Assembly (NCBI RefSeq): GCF_030272615.1
Contig: NC_081413.1
Location: forward strand, 187,144,669-187,208,668
Reading direction: 5' to 3'
From: Cryptomeria japonica
Lineage: Eukaryota; Streptophyta; Pinopsida; Cupressales; Cupressaceae
Length of the DNA stretch: 64,000 bases
Positions 33,201 through 45,894 of this stretch are shown piece by piece. Positions within the stretch are counted from its first letter, which is position 1; every line of letters starts with the position of its first letter. Made by a program: the position numbers and the translations under genes. The notes beneath the pieces are model-generated. The model saw nothing but the letters and a program-made list of their open reading frames with translations. It searched no databases and was not told the origin of the DNA.

Positions 33201-34200
33201 TGTAATTTCACCTAACAAATCTGCAATGCCATATTGAAGTCCAAATTGGACTAGCAGAGAATGGTTGTCATCACTTCTTATCCTCATTTCATCAAGCCAT
33301 AGACCCATTTATTGCCCATAGAACAACACCATATGCATTAGCAGGGAATAGTGTGCAAAATGAATCTTTGAAGAGTCCTTTTGGATGGTTGTAAGTCCCA
33401 TCACAAGTTGCTCTACTATGAATGTGGTAAAATCAAACTCTCTATCCTTTTGGGATTGAATGTCCACCACAATAATCATGGATTCGACTCTCATAAAGTT
33501 TGGAGTATTCAACCCTAATACCTAACCAATTGAGTAATATGTATATTTAAAATAGTCCTTAAACAATTTTACATGAAATGCCAAATCTTCCCCTATTTCC
33601 AATGGTACCTTAGGATTTAGCAAATGAAAGGGTAACCTCCACCCGACATAAGTGATATCCAATCTTCTATATACTTCCAGAAATTCCCAAGGATGATAGG
33701 ATGATCATAAACTCCAGGCAAATCAAAAACCTTAAAAATTGCCTCTCGCAACACGAAGAAGCAAGGGTTCTCGTCCTGATCGCATATTGCCCTTTTGTTT
33801 GGATCAAATTTTTGTGCCAACAACTTCAAGAGATCAACATTAACATACACATTTGGAACCATAAGTTTTCCCAGACTCAACTACCATGGATTGCAAATGG
33901 GTTCTGGTTTTTCACGTCTGTGATAGTGAAACAAAAATAACTCATATCCCCTAATAGTCATGTATACATCTCCTACATCAGCATAATTATCTTCTAATTT
34001 CCATTTTGTGGACCTCTTAGGTTTAGGGGTGGAACCTGGCAATTAATCCAGTAGGTCCTAATTTAGTTTTATGTCCTCCCCCTTGGTTTTCAGACTTGTT
34101 TTGTCTATTATTTGTTTCTTTCCTTTACTCTTGCTTGTTTCCCCTCTTTGTCTCTTTGTAGAATCAAAAGAGCTTTCCATTTTGCAAGCAATTCAATAGA
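30250..34200 (-). mobile_element. Unknown element, copy B
   Basis: This stretch and 40510-44760 are diverged copies of one another in the same orientation, about 10 kb apart. Shared non-coding blocks include AGTGAACCAATTAGGTTGCT, GGTGGGTATACCTACTCACC (30375) and TTTTTATAGCAGATT at one end, a GATGGATCTGT block near 30745 and GAAAGACCAATCA near 30826. The coding part lies on the minus strand. Neither copy shows LTR borders, terminal inverted repeats or retroelement enzymes, so the class is open. Confidence 0.6.
31129..34180 (-). pseudogene. Unknown protein of element B, broken
   Basis: Reading from an ATG at 34180 (MESSFDSTKRQRGETSKSKG, basic N-terminus), pieces in several frames line up with copy C. 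They include LGKLMVPNVYVNVDLLKLLA and CFFVLREAIFKVFDLPG (33880-33617), REFDFTTFIVEQLVMGL and KIHFAHYSLLMHMVLFYGQ (about 33450-33310), and NFDPEGYIRLVSKKQRLGDY (33033-32557). A longer piece at 32520-31864 (GWDMKSTLIFDNFLHDIYS, GEIDPIMTTDLRVNIAKMNK) is followed by a coiled-coil-like tail to 31129. Stops and frameshifts interrupt it throughout. I do not recognise the family. The front part may share a fold with the second ORF of the 6.7-kb element and the LINE third ORF; this is inferred by eye. Confidence 0.55.
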
Positions 34201-35867
34201 TTATTTGAAATAATCACAAGGGAATCAATCATAGCACTTACTTGCCACCTTCTACTATATCTTTAGCCTACCTTAATGTCATTTCCAAGCTCCTGTAATT
34301 CTAGGTGCAACGTCCTTCTGGATATATTTCTCAGAGAATGTCATTCTTGTAACAATAAATATGTCTTAATTCTGCAAATCAATGTGCCATCTTTCAAAAT
34401 TTGAATTTTTCTAATGATGTATGACATTGGCTTAACTCCTTCCGTCACTGTTCTAAATTTGGCGCCTTCCTGACAATTTAGGCGCTATAGATAAATATGG
34501 CTACATTATTAATTGTCTACCTTTTGCATCATTTCGGCTTGAGCTATACCGACAAGTAATCGTTAACTTATTTTTTGATCTTCAACTATTTATATCGATA
34601 ATGTCTTAGACGATGCCCATCCGTATTACTTTTAGTATAGGCATATCCAAAGATTGCTTTCTCGACTTTATAAGTCATTCTGATAAGGGTCTTATTTATT
34701 TTCTCCCTATTGCTGATCTCTTGCTAAATTGGAATAGTTCTCCCGACATCACTCCATTGATCGGGATAACTTCATCTATTGGGACATTGTTGATGCGTTA
34801 TTCCAACTTTGCAAGTTACCCTGAACATCTCCTAGATTATGTTCATTGGCATTATTTTCATTATCAGTGAAGCAAAAAGGTGTTCTCCCATCTTCATAAG
34901 TTATACCAATAGAGGCTTTATCCTTGAATTTCTTATAAGTCATCCCGACATGTGTATCCCAGTTCATGGTATGTTATCGGAGTAACTAATTCGACTAAGC
35001 TTCTTCAATGTTTATGTTTTTCGGTTTTACAGACTCCTTTATCAGAATAGTTTTCCTAATATTACTTTATTCCCTAACTATCAGAATAGTTTCACTAGTC
35101 GGGATGTGCTTGATATGTTACTCCGACCTAATAAGTTATTCCGATGAGCTTCAAAACTTTCTTCCATCGGGATAGTTTACACTGTCTGGATAGCCTTCTG
35201 CTCCTACCCTGATCTTACATGTTATTCCGACGGGCCCTATATTGTTATAAGTGATCCCTAGATGTGTATCGGGATAACCTTACTCTATCGGCATTGTGAA
35301 ATATTATTATTGCACCCTTAGTAATTATTTTGATATAAAAATCAATGTTTACGCTCGGTATAGCTATGCCAATAACTATGTCCAACATTGACTTATCAGA
35401 TCGGGTTATCCCGATATAAAATGTTGCTTAATGTGGGTTATTTTGCTGGTCTTTCTTAGGTCTATTAGGGATAATCTTAGGACATTTTGGTTACAGTATG
35501 TGAGGTTTTGTATTGAGTATAAGAAACTTTTGTAGCTTCAACCTTTTTCCATGTTAAATATAAAATCTTGGTGATGACAGACATGCTAGGGGTATTAAGT
35601 GTTATTACTGGATTTCATTATTAAGTTTTGTTGCTAAGTCTATTGGTTTCATTTCGCTATTTTTTTATATATATTTAATCTTTTTCATAGGGCGACATTC
35701 ATCCAACACATAGCACAGATAGGGATGTATCTCCCAGCCCTTCTACCCAGCGAGTAAACCTCATTGTAACTGTACAAATTAGATAGAAGCAAAATTTTAT
35801 ATTATTATGTTCTTTTCTTTAGGGTTTTGGATTAATTTTGATAATGTTACTAATATTCTTGTCACAG
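34201..35867. repeat. Field of degenerate TCGGGATA / TATCCCGA motifs
   Basis: No gene. Between about 34540 and 35430 the motif TCGGGATA(AC) and its complement recur in many diverged forms in both orientations (e.g. 34761, 35094, 35167, 35269, 35404), spaced some 60-100 bp apart. This looks like an old repeat array or LTR interior. 35525-35580 resembles 13205-13260. Confidence 0.5.
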
Positions 35868-38833
35868 ATGAATGTTCGGATAAAGGCACCTGCATTACTT
35901 CATGACATCTATACAGAGTTGAACTCACTATTATGTGATGATGACATCGCATATTCCACAAACCCTGTCGAAATGATGAGAAAGATCCAAAAAAAACTTA
36001 ATAGAGAAATTCTTGCTTTGGCATACCAAGTCCCTCAAATTGATGCAATAAAAGAGAGGGTGCAACAATTGATGCAGAGAGCACAAAACTTGAAGTAAGT
36101 AGTAATGAAATCTTTAATTATAACATAAGTTCAAAAATGGTTTATATTTTATACTCTTTTATGTCATGAACTAAAATATGTATGTGTTGTTTTTATAGGA
36201 AATATTGCGTCCTCATCAAGCTAGTGGCCATGATCAGGGTACTCTAGGTAGTTCATGTGATTACCATGTTCCATACATTAAAACTTCTTTGATGCTCTGA
36301 TATATCCTTTATGTGTTCACAGGCTCCTTCTTGTTATCAAACATGTGACTACTATCACTTGTATTTTGATATCTTTTCAGACTATATGTTTCCTCTTTTA
36401 CAGATCATAGAACTATTCATTCTTCATAACAGCCCCAATACTTCATTTTTAACTAAGATCTTTGTCTTGAATATTGATCTCTACTATTTTGATTGCATGA
36501 TTCCTTTCACTGATGCAAAACCACCAAATATTTCTCACTTGGATCCTAATATGATCCATTCAACCTTCCAATATAGGCTACATTTCAGAGGCATTCCTAA
36601 ATCAATATCATGGAACTACCAACCTTCCAAGGATCCAAAATGATCCAATCTACCCTTTCAACATGTTCATCAACAATTTCAATATATATAAGAGGAATAA
36701 TTCAAGTACAAACTCTTCTAGATACACCAAGTGGATGGGTTTGAGACATCTAACAAGATTAATGTTTTGTATATTTAATATTTTGTATATTTAATGTATT
36801 ATTCTTCATGTGATGTCCATGTTCCTGTGCAAACATTGCCTCACCAAAGGCCATCATCCTAGTCTATATTGCTAACTACAATATCGGCAACATGCAAACA
36901 TCCTCTAGTGCACATCATACTGACCCCGAAGTTGGTAGATCCCTCATTTTCTCTCTCTTTTCTTATGTGTTTATTTCCCTTGAAGTGTTCTTTCTTTGTG
37001 GCATTTCATAGTGGATTCATTTTCTGCAACAGGACATGTACATGACGATGCAGAGGCCACTAGTGGTGATACCATAGCAGCATTTCCTGGTTTTCCCATA
37101 TTGCTAGTATGGGTATTTTGTCGGCCACATTTGTGGTGACCAAAGATTTGTTTCCCATAAAGATAGAGAAGGTTTTAGGTACTTTAAGATTATTATTATA
37201 TATAGTCTAATTGTAATTTACTTATTGATCACTCGTTTGGACTAATCATCCCATGATTTGTTTGTAGGAAATGATATTTTTTTATTAAAAACTTAATGAA
37301 ATTACATTGGAGATCTTCGGGCCCACCATACGTAAATGGTGGAAAGAGCAAGAAAAAAAGTTAAAAGATGAACTCATAAACCATTTGGTTGGGTTGTTCA
37401 GAAATGACACATTTGAGAAAAGCAAGGTCCTTGACCAAGTCGGCAAACTTCTAAAGTATGTGAGGGACCAATATAGGACACATTTAGAGAAGAACAAAAA
37501 GTACGAGCATCCCCCCATGATTCCAGAGAGGGAGTGGAAGGACCTGATTTTGGATGCAAAGGAGAGAGTTGAAAGGAAAAAAGGAAATACACCACCAGGC
37601 AAAAGAAGGTATGTGATTTTATTAAGAATGTAATTATGTACTAATTACTCTTTATATTTATATAATCTAACATATTTCAAACTTTTCATAGACTGCTCGA
37701 CACATCAAAGGCAACTAAGGAAAGACTAGAAAAGCACGGGCAATACAAACTTGGCTCTGGTGGTTATATGAAAGTTGTCACACAAATGGTAAGTATCAAT
37801 AAATAAAATATCACATCAAAATAATAAATTGCAAACAATTTTTTTTAATCATTAAATAATACAAGAAAAATTCATGATATTAAGCAAAAATACAGGGCTC
37901 TGAATTCAATAGAGTGCCCACAGAAGATGACATGAAATTTGCCTTCCAGCAAGTTTATGGAGTCGTGGCTAAACACCTAAGAGAATTGAGTGGGCAAACA
38001 CAAGATTCAAATGCATCTGTCACACAGGTAAATAAGCTAAATGAAAATTAATTAAAATTGAATACTTGAGCAATAATCTATTCGATGTTAATTTCCAACA
38101 TAATGTGACTATATTTGTTTTAAATAATCAAGCAATCATAACAATGCACATGACATTGGAATGCAACTTGTACAGGGTGGAACACAACTTGGACATGATG
38201 AAGGTCGTGGTGTGCATCCTGGTACTAGAGGTATTCATGTGCTAAACAATTATTTTTTATGTAATGATTAATACAATTAAACATCTTTAATTGAAATTGG
38301 TGTAGTAATTAATGTAACCTTTTTTGTTTTTATTTTAGAGCATGTAGACCATGGTGACCAAGTTGAGCATGATCCAAGTAGACAACATTAGGAATGTGAT
38401 GGGGACCCACCAAGTAAAAAGGACCACTGTTATTCCTTTAAACAAATTTAATTGCAATTGGTGTATTGATTAATGTAACCTTTCGTGTTTCAACTCCAGA
38501 GGATTTAGAGGGTGTTCAAGATGTTGAGGATGAGGCTAGACAAAATGATCTGGAAGATGATGTGGCCCCATCAAGTAAAGAACACCCCTATTATTTTCTT
38601 TCAATTAATGAAATACTTGTAACAATAATAATAAAACTCATGAATTTAACCCATTTCTTTGTTATTGCAGTGGACCCCCCTTTGCATGCATGCCTCATCG
38701 TGAGTATAGGACTAGGCATACATTAACTAGATCACGAGTAGATGGCAGAAGAACTGAAGAGGGGACAAATGATGAAGATAACGATGGTCCACTCAGATTT
38801 TATGTCCAAGCTTCAAAAAGAAATAAAAAATAA
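35868..38833 (+). pseudogene. Multi-exon gene, probably transposon-related
   Basis: Exons with GT-AG borders and matching phases can be read: 35868-36094 (MNVRIKAPALLHDIYTELN, ending QLMQRAQNL), 36199 to about 36240, about 37035-37130, 37268-37608 (WKEQEKKLKDELINHLVGLF, EREWKDLILDAKERVERKKG), 37692-37788 (RLLDTSKATKERLEKHG, LGSGGYMKVVTQM), 37896-38027 (FNRVPTEDDMKFAFQQVYG), 38176-38230, 38339 to about 38414, 38499 to about 38573 and about 38670-38833. The end is acidic then basic (TEEGTNDEDNDG...KRNKK). One in-frame TAG at 38391 and a one-base slip in the C-run near 38675 suggest decay. The Lys/Glu-rich central exons recall accessory proteins of plant En/Spm elements (Transposase_24 type). 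That is a guess; a decaying host gene is the alternative. Confidence 0.5.
38283..38600 (+). repeat. Tandem duplication of an exon with its intron flank, period 161 bp
   Basis: The blocks ATTGGTGTAGTAATTAATGT (38296) and ATTGGTGTATTGATTAATGT (38457) are each followed by a T-rich tract, an AG, a short acidic exon and CCA(T)CAAGTAAA. The two exons (EHVDHGDQVEHDPS and DLEGVQDVEDEARQND) are thus copies. Confidence 0.75.
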
Positions 38834-38874
38834 AAAATGATTGTAATCTTATTATATGTTAACAACTGGATTTT

Positions 38875-39065
38875 ATGTGCTAATGAATTTAATTATGTGT
38901 TAATGAATGTTAATGAATGATATGTGTTAATGAATGTTGATGAATGTTACTTGTTAATGAATATTAATGAATGATATGTGTTAATGAATGTTATGTGTCA
39001 GTGAATGTTAATGAATGTTATGTGTTAATGAATGTTACGTGATAATGTTATGTTTCATTAATGGA
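38875..39065 (+). repeat. Tandem TGTTAATGAATG repeat
   Basis: More than ten copies of GTTAATGAATG-type units with small changes (GATATGTGTTAATGAATG, GTTACTTGTTAATG) follow the last exon. Short arrays of this kind occur at the subterminal parts of CACTA elements, which would fit the preceding gene, but no terminus was found. Confidence 0.8.
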
Positions 39066-40509
39066 TGAAAGAATGTTAGATGTTAACAGGGAATTTAGAG
39101 TGATATTAGGGGGGGGGAGGGGCCAAATGAGCTTCCACCTTCACGTGGCTAGCCCTATTAAGTAGAGACTATTAAACTATTCTTGAAACAAAGAGAAGCT
39201 CAATAAGGTAACACACTTTTCAATATTTCATTATGCTCCATTGTTATTCTTATTGATGATAACCATCTTGTTTGCAGGTTACATATTCAATGTTGCAGGT
39301 TGTGAACATGCTTCTACGAGACAGTTCCCCATTACAAGTGAATGTGTGCCTCATTGGGTTTGTGAGTTTATTTTGTTCTAGAATAGACACACTTCCTTTG
39401 TTCATTCCTTAACATTCGTTCATTTTATTTTAGAATAGACACACTGCCTCATTGGGATCTATGCCAAGCTCTGACTCTCCATTGGACATTCATTCTCGTA
39501 AAATGGAGTCTACTTGTAAGGTTTAAATTATTTATGGAGATGGATAACAAGAGTTGGGGTAGATACTAAATCACTATTTAAAATCTATATTGCATATAAT
39601 GAAAGTATAAATGCTTCCTAGGTAACTTGATAAATGAAGATTTGGAGGGATGGAGATCATGATATATGCATTCAGTTAGCCCCTCTCTCTTCTCCTTTAT
39701 TACCTCAGAGAGTACATTTTCTCAAGTATGTCTTCTGTATTGGCAACTTTTGCTTCAACTATGTATTTTTGTCTCATCTTTCATCTATAAGTTGCTTTCT
39801 TTCTTCTATGTATTCCACTTTTCAAGGATCCTCACAATAGAGACATCATGTGTTCCCATAAATTTTCAAGCTTCCCACAATCGTTTCACAATAATTTTAC
39901 CCCTTTCCCACCTTTTCCCATCCTCAAATTACCTGATTACTCATATCCCACATGTCTTTGTAGCCAAACCCTTCTTTGACTGATCATTCTTGTTACCTAT
40001 GACATGAAACTCTTTCTTCTCACTACCAACTCAATCTAGGATTCATTTGGCATCTCTCTGATCTCTTAAAATACTTATCACTCATTTTAAGCCTCATCAA
40101 AACCCAAACAACTCTAACTCAAATCAAGTTTAATGTGTTTGATAAGGTCTCTAAAGTTTGAGTTGTCAAAAGCACAAAAAGTGGGAAAAAGTTGTAAAAA
40201 GTGCAAAAATGCAACTTTGATTTTTGCAAATGTTGCATATGAGTTCTTATCCATCGGTTGAAAAGGGAGTGGTTAAAGTTTGTAACTGTCATATGAGCCT
40301 ATAAATGCCTAAAGTTGGTCGAGATTAAGTAGAGAAGGTGATGCAGAGTAACCAATGGCTCTTCAATACCTCTTAGGGTTTCTTCATGATGCAGAGCATC
40401 ATGGGAATCCATCCAAGTGTCTTAGGAACCAACTGATCCAATTCTTTATTTCAGCATATCAATCATGCATTAATGGCATTTCCTACATAACAACACTCCT
40501 TAAGCATAG
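39066..40509. other. No recognisable gene
   Basis: AT-rich DNA. The ORFs at 39634-39983 overlap in different frames, are low-complexity hydrophobic and show no domain. A G-run near 39110 is followed by an unmatched pyrimidine-rich segment. Confidence 0.5.
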
Positions 40510-43500
40510 AATCTATTGGATCTCAAATCAATAGATTGGATATGTTCTAAGGAAATACCAACTCCTATCTTCAAACTCTCTAATTGATCTGGCCATCTTG
40601 TGGAGTGAACCAATTAAGTTGCTAACTCCCTCACTCTAGGCTCTGCGGGACCTAGGCGGGTATACCTACTCACTAGTTGTTTCTTTTCACTAATTCTTTT
40701 TATAGCAGATTCAATGTTTCACTTTGGTTTTCTCCCTATCTCAAAATGGCATAAGATCCCAAAATAGAGTGCTATTGATAAGTTCAAGATTGTTGTTGTA
40801 GAAGCTATTTGATCTTTATCCTTGAATTCTATATATTCTTACAGAATTCATGTTTCTTATTTTTGTTATCTACTAATATTAATCTTCCCTATTGATCTCA
40901 ACTTATTTCCTACTCTCTATCCGCTTTATCAATCCTACTACTTGAATTAAATTGAAGTGTATTCAATATGGAAAAGTAAAGTATTATTTTGAGTAAATAA
41001 TTGAGTAGTGATCAGTGCATATCCTTCTATTGGGTCGCAGAGTCTATCTTCCAAGATCCCACATATAACTCCTATGTGATAATTTTTTAAATCCACCCTT
41101 CTGATGGATCTGTTAGTTGTCCTGCTCCCAAGTGTTTATAAATTGACTTCTTCCACTACAATTCTCTTAAATGAGTTTAAATTTCCTTCTGAAAGACCAA
41201 TTAAGAAAGAAATATAAGGAACAATTATGTTTCACATACAATCTTGTTTTTTCAAATTGAAAATGAAAGCAACCAATTTTCCACAATGAGAAATTTTTAA
41301 AGCAACCTTATCTATTCTAGATAATAACATAAGAGAACAGGTTACTGAAACAACATTTATCCACAACACATGTAGAGGAAATGCAGACACTTGTATTGAT
41401 TAAAATTATGAACATGAAAATAGTCTTCTTGTTGATGATATCTTAATATTACAAAACTCCCCTCATACTTATATGAGAGCCAAACAGTTTCAAAATGAAA
41501 GGGTGTGCCCCTTTGAAAGTCATTAACTAACTAAATGTATTTTCTACTATAATTGAGCATAAACAAATTTAACATCCCTAAATAATGGATGTGTTCTGCA
41601 TCCTTGTAGCAACGAACATATTTGCTCCATCTCTTCATATCATATTGTAACTAAGAGAACTCATATACCAACAAATTGACATGGGATGCCAAGTGCTCTT
41701 CCGTGTCCAGCTTCTCATTTGCCTTGTGAAGGATGCCTATCAACTTGGCTTTCCATTGTTCTAGTGACACAAGGTCTCCATCGTGAATAATTGAAGGCAT
41801 TCGGGGTGTGTTAGCATTTTCCAATGTCTGAATATCATTATTCAATTCTTTACCAAACCTATGGTGTGCTTCCATGAATGCATTCCCTTCGCCCTTTTCC
41901 TCTGTAGTCATTGAGTCATGCTTGTTTATTACTTCCTGTAAACACTCTTGTAATCTTATATGCTCATTTAGGGCCTTTATGGTTCCAGTGTATATCATCC
42001 AGAAATTGGTTGAGTATGACATCATGGCTTTGAACTGGTGGTTCACCACATCACTCGCAAGTTTGTTGGTTCTCCTTTTGGCTCCCTCGAGTTGCTTCAC
42101 CAATTTCTCATTCTTTAATTGCCAATAGGTTGCATCTTGCAAGGCCTCAACGACTCTCTATTTTGCCCCAAATGAGGATTCCTCAATTTCAGTGATCCTA
42201 GGTGCTAATTCTAGTTGTAATGCTTTATCTTGCCAATTTTGTTTTTCCACTTGCACCTTTTCATATAGGGCTTTGAGTGTATGGTTTTCTCTAACCAGGT
42301 ACTCAATCTGATCCTTATTTATCTTGGCCACATCCAGGTTTATTTGTGCAGTTATCCTTGGATCTATTTTGCCCACTTGTTGGCTCATAAGGTGCCTGAA
42401 AGCTTCATCAATGTCTACAAAGAGTGGTCTCTTATTTCTAGGGTATAAGGCACATAGTAATAAAGCCTTATGTTCTAGATCATATCTTGAACCAAATAAT
42501 ATTCTATCGATATCAGCTAGCACAATCTATTTTCCATGGTGTTGCTTCTTCAAGAAATTGTGAAACAAAAGGGCAGACTTCATCTCCCATCTGCGATAAA
42601 TGATCACTCCTGCTTCTTTGAATAACTGCCTCCCCCCCTTTCAAGGGTCATTTATTTTGTTTGTTTGTCAATATCCTCCTACAACATTTACTAATTTTCC
42701 TCCTCATCTCTCTCTCATGCCTATTGTCTCATTATCTTTCCCCTATATTGACATAAGAAAGTATTAAATTTTGGTGTATGGATGAAATCTTAATCTGATA
42801 TGAACTCTTCATGTTCCAAGATCTTGGTGTCATCCACTTCCTGCACGTGATATTGGCCTATAGCCAAATCCATATGTTTCTCATATCCAAACTCAGGTGG
42901 AGACATATTGTCCTATGAATCAATAGGAATATATTCAGCAGTTGACTGGGGAGATAAATGTGCTATGGGTTCAGTTTTCCTCACACTTTTAGACCTATTT
43001 CTGAAAACATATTATGGAACATTATTTACAATGTCCAACTCATGTAGCAACAATTTATCAGCTATGGCCATAGGGTCATCAATCCCCTCCAAAAAAATTT
43101 TATTGATCTTCCCTCGGTTGACCTTCCACTCCTAGGCTTTGGCAATTTTATCATAAGTTGCTCTTTTCTTCATTGCCTCTTCTCTTTCCATATTCATGAT
43201 AAAATCATCAATCAGCATAGGGGTATGTTCCCCGACTTTCAAATTTTGTGATACTTTGGCTCCTCGTATGTAGCCTTCTGGGTAAAAGTTGGGTCTTTGT
43301 TCCCCTTCCGCAAGGTGGTAGTACTCTAACTTGTTTTGTAACAAATTATAACTTTATGAACTTTTAACAGTAAAATTTGAAAACACTAACAGTCCAAGCA
43401 CTATTATTTGCTTTCCATGATCTGTGAGATGTTTTACACTGGCTTGACACAATTGTCTGATAATTTCTAGGTAAGCAACCCTATTTGGTACTGTCATTGG

Positions 43501-44760
43501 GAGAAAAAAGGGATTTCACTCAAATCCATATACCCTAATCTGTGTATAATCTAGGAAGCAATACCAATCTCCTCAATTATGGGTTATCTAGCTTTGTTCA
43601 GTGAATTCTTTTGGTCTTAAAAGTTTCTTAATTTGTGGAGACAACGAAAAATCACAAGGGTATCCTAGAATTTTGTGCAGAGGCTTCATAAAGAATTATT
43701 CCAAATGCATGTATTGACTGTTGTTGTATCTTTGATCTGAGGCTAACAACCACAACTAAATAGATTTATGGACTCTAGCCTTATCATATTCTCTGACACC
43801 TAGATCTTCATCCCATAACCATGTCTCTTGTCCAACATAGAGCAATAGGTGTACCAAGTGGGAGTATTGTTTGAAATGGATGTTAATCATGTCACTCTTT
43901 AGTTTTTCAAGCCCATGGTTGATAGTGTCTGCTAAGAAAGTGGCATAATCAAACATGTGAGGGTCTTTAGACTAAATATCTACAGTGATAACCATGGTGA
44001 TAATGTCCATAAGGGGAGAAGCTTCTACACCCAAAAATTGTGCTGCACAATAGTATGTATATTTGAAATATGCATGGAACAAATTGACATCAAATGGGGC
44101 TTTCTCATCATCTGTAAATGGAATGATAGATCCTCCTGACCTTGGTCTATGTGGAGGAAGCCTTCATCACTTGTAGATATGCTCCATATTAAAGTATTCT
44201 TGTGTGAGTTTACTCAAATCAATGTGCTCTTCACATCCCCACTCTAATTCGAACACTTTCTCAATGTAATCCTTGGTGATGAGTATCAAGGGATTACCCA
44301 TGTAGTCATAGATGGCTTTTGTCTTAGGGTCATACCTATCCACCAATACTTTTATCAACTCTATGCTTACGAAGGCATTGGGGACTACAAGCTGCCCTAA
44401 ATTCAATGTCCATAAGTTACAAACTGGCTCTATCATGGATCCCCTCACATAACTGAAGATAAAAATTTCATGACCTCAAATTTTCGTCCAAGTATCCCCT
44501 AGGTTTTTGAATTTATCTTCCAATCCCTCATCATCTGACTTTATTTTCTTTGAACAATGACTTGAGGTAGGGAATTGGTCCAACAAGTCTTGGTCTAGAG
44601 ATCTCCCTTCTTTCTTCTATCATTTAGGTTTATTTTCCTCCCTAATTTCCTGAGGTTGGGAGTCTTTTCTTTTTCTAGCCCTATTTTTTTTAGATGACGA
44701 CATCTCCATCTCAGATGTAATGCTGAAAGAACAAGGATTGGAAGAGCACTTACTAGTTTT
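40510..44760 (-). mobile_element. Unknown element, copy C
   Basis: Diverged copy of 30250-34200, same orientation. The shared end blocks are at 40605-40710 (AGTGAACCAATTAAGTTGCT, GGCGGGTATACCTACTCAC, TTTTTATAGCAGATTC) and near 41105 (GATGGATCTGTTAG) and 41195 (GAAAGACCAATTA). No termini recognised. Confidence 0.6.
41580..44709 (-). pseudogene. Unknown protein of element C, broken
   Basis: Starts near an ATG at 44709 or 44703 (MEMSSSKKNRARKRKD). Pieces that match copy B are LGQLVVPNAFVSIELIKVLV and KDYIEKVFELEWG (44448-44167), MFDYATFLADTINHGLEKLK and FKQYSHLVHLLLYVGQE (43956-43756), NFYPEGYIRGAKVSQNLKVG (43344-43132) and GKIDPRITAQINLDVAKINK (42523-42158). A coiled-coil-like tail (42142-41651, LKNEKLVKQLEGAKRRTNK) closes it. 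The reading frame is broken many times. The conserved order B versus C shows that these were coding in a common ancestor. Function unknown. Confidence 0.55.
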
Positions 44761-44954
44761 GTAGAGTAAACCCAATTGCAAAATCTTTCACAAAATCACT
44801 CAGCCTTTTATCACTTTGAGCTCCTCTCTCCTGACAAATTTATCAGACAATTGTGACCGTTCTATCTATTGATTTCATATGGTACATGCAACGGTCATAA
44901 AGAAACTTGATTTGAATTTATTGCAATATGACTTGTTTAGGTTTGTGTGGGATT

Positions 44955-45215
44955 TCGCAGTAGAATGATAAAACTTTCCTCTTTTCAAAGTCTGTTTTTG
45001 TCGATGAATCATCATGAGTTCTCATCAATGTTACCCCACCTCTATTTTGGTTTCGATAAAACATACCACTTCGGCCATCTACTTATCGTAAGAAGATGGC
45101 CAAAGTGGTATGTTTTATCAAAACCAAAATAGAGGCGGGGTAATATTGATGAGAACTCATGATGATTCACCGACAAAAATAGACTTTGAAAAGAGGAAAG
45201 TTAAATCTTTCTACC
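44955..45215. repeat. Long inverted repeat (hairpin)
   Basis: The arm at about 44955-45085 and the arm at about 45092-45215 are reverse complements over roughly 125 bp with few mismatches, separated by only a few bases. Landmarks: CTTTCCTCTTTTCAAAGTCT on the left against AGACTTTGAAAAGAGGAAAG on the right, and GATAAAACATACCACTT against its complement. A transcript would fold into a near-perfect long hairpin. It could be a foldback or MITE-type element, or a recent inverted duplication. Confidence 0.9.
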
Positions 45216-45498
45216 ACGAAGTCGGCTTCTTTTCAATGAAAGGTGATATTTCGATGAAGGCTTTTTCTATTTGGTTGATAGCTCAAATTGATCGATATAT
45301 ATTTTTTTAAAATATTGGGGAACGTCGGAATTCCAACGAACACCACAAGACAACTGACAAGGTTTTCGTTTCTACGACGTTCTTGTCATCACAGTTTTCA
45401 CCAGACTTATGATGCACACAACCATTTATGTGACAAGGATACCATAGCAGTAATGAAAAAAATGCCGCAGGATGCAGCCTCATCAGTGGTCGTAGTCG

Positions 45499-45735
45499 TC
45501 GAAATTCTGACGTCTACTCATCGAAAAAAGAGGAACGTGCTCTACACCTCATCGTCACACACACGTTGGAATCCAATGTCTGCTCGTCAAAAAAGAGGAA
45601 CATGTCCTACATCTCATCATGGGACACACGTCAAAATTTTGACGTCTTCTCATTGAAAAAAGATGATGGTGTTGTACGTCTCATCATCGCACATAGGTCA
45701 GAATTCTAACATCTCCTCGTCAAAAAAACATGCCA
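45499..45735. repeat. 67-bp tandem repeat, about 3.5 copies
   Basis: Units at 45499-45565, 45566-45630, 45631-45697 and a partial one from 45698. Each has an AATTCTGACGTCT-like start, CTC(A/G)TCGAAAAAAG, and a CTCATCATCGCACA-like end. Related single pieces (GTCGGAATTCC) occur near 45325 and 45790. Confidence 0.85.
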
Positions 45736-45894
45736 CTGCTCCATAGAAATTTCTGATGTGGAGAAGTCAGAATTGCGACGTGCAGCCCATCATCGGAATT
45801 TCCAATGAAAAAATAGCGATGGGTATTTTCTCCCAAGTTCGTCAAGATTTCCTACAATTTGTTGTCTGAACTCCAATGAACGCTCATCAAAAAA

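Noticed and set aside
45499-45735. CRISPR-like array
   Set aside because: The 67-bp units are contiguous with no unique spacers, in a plant repeat context.
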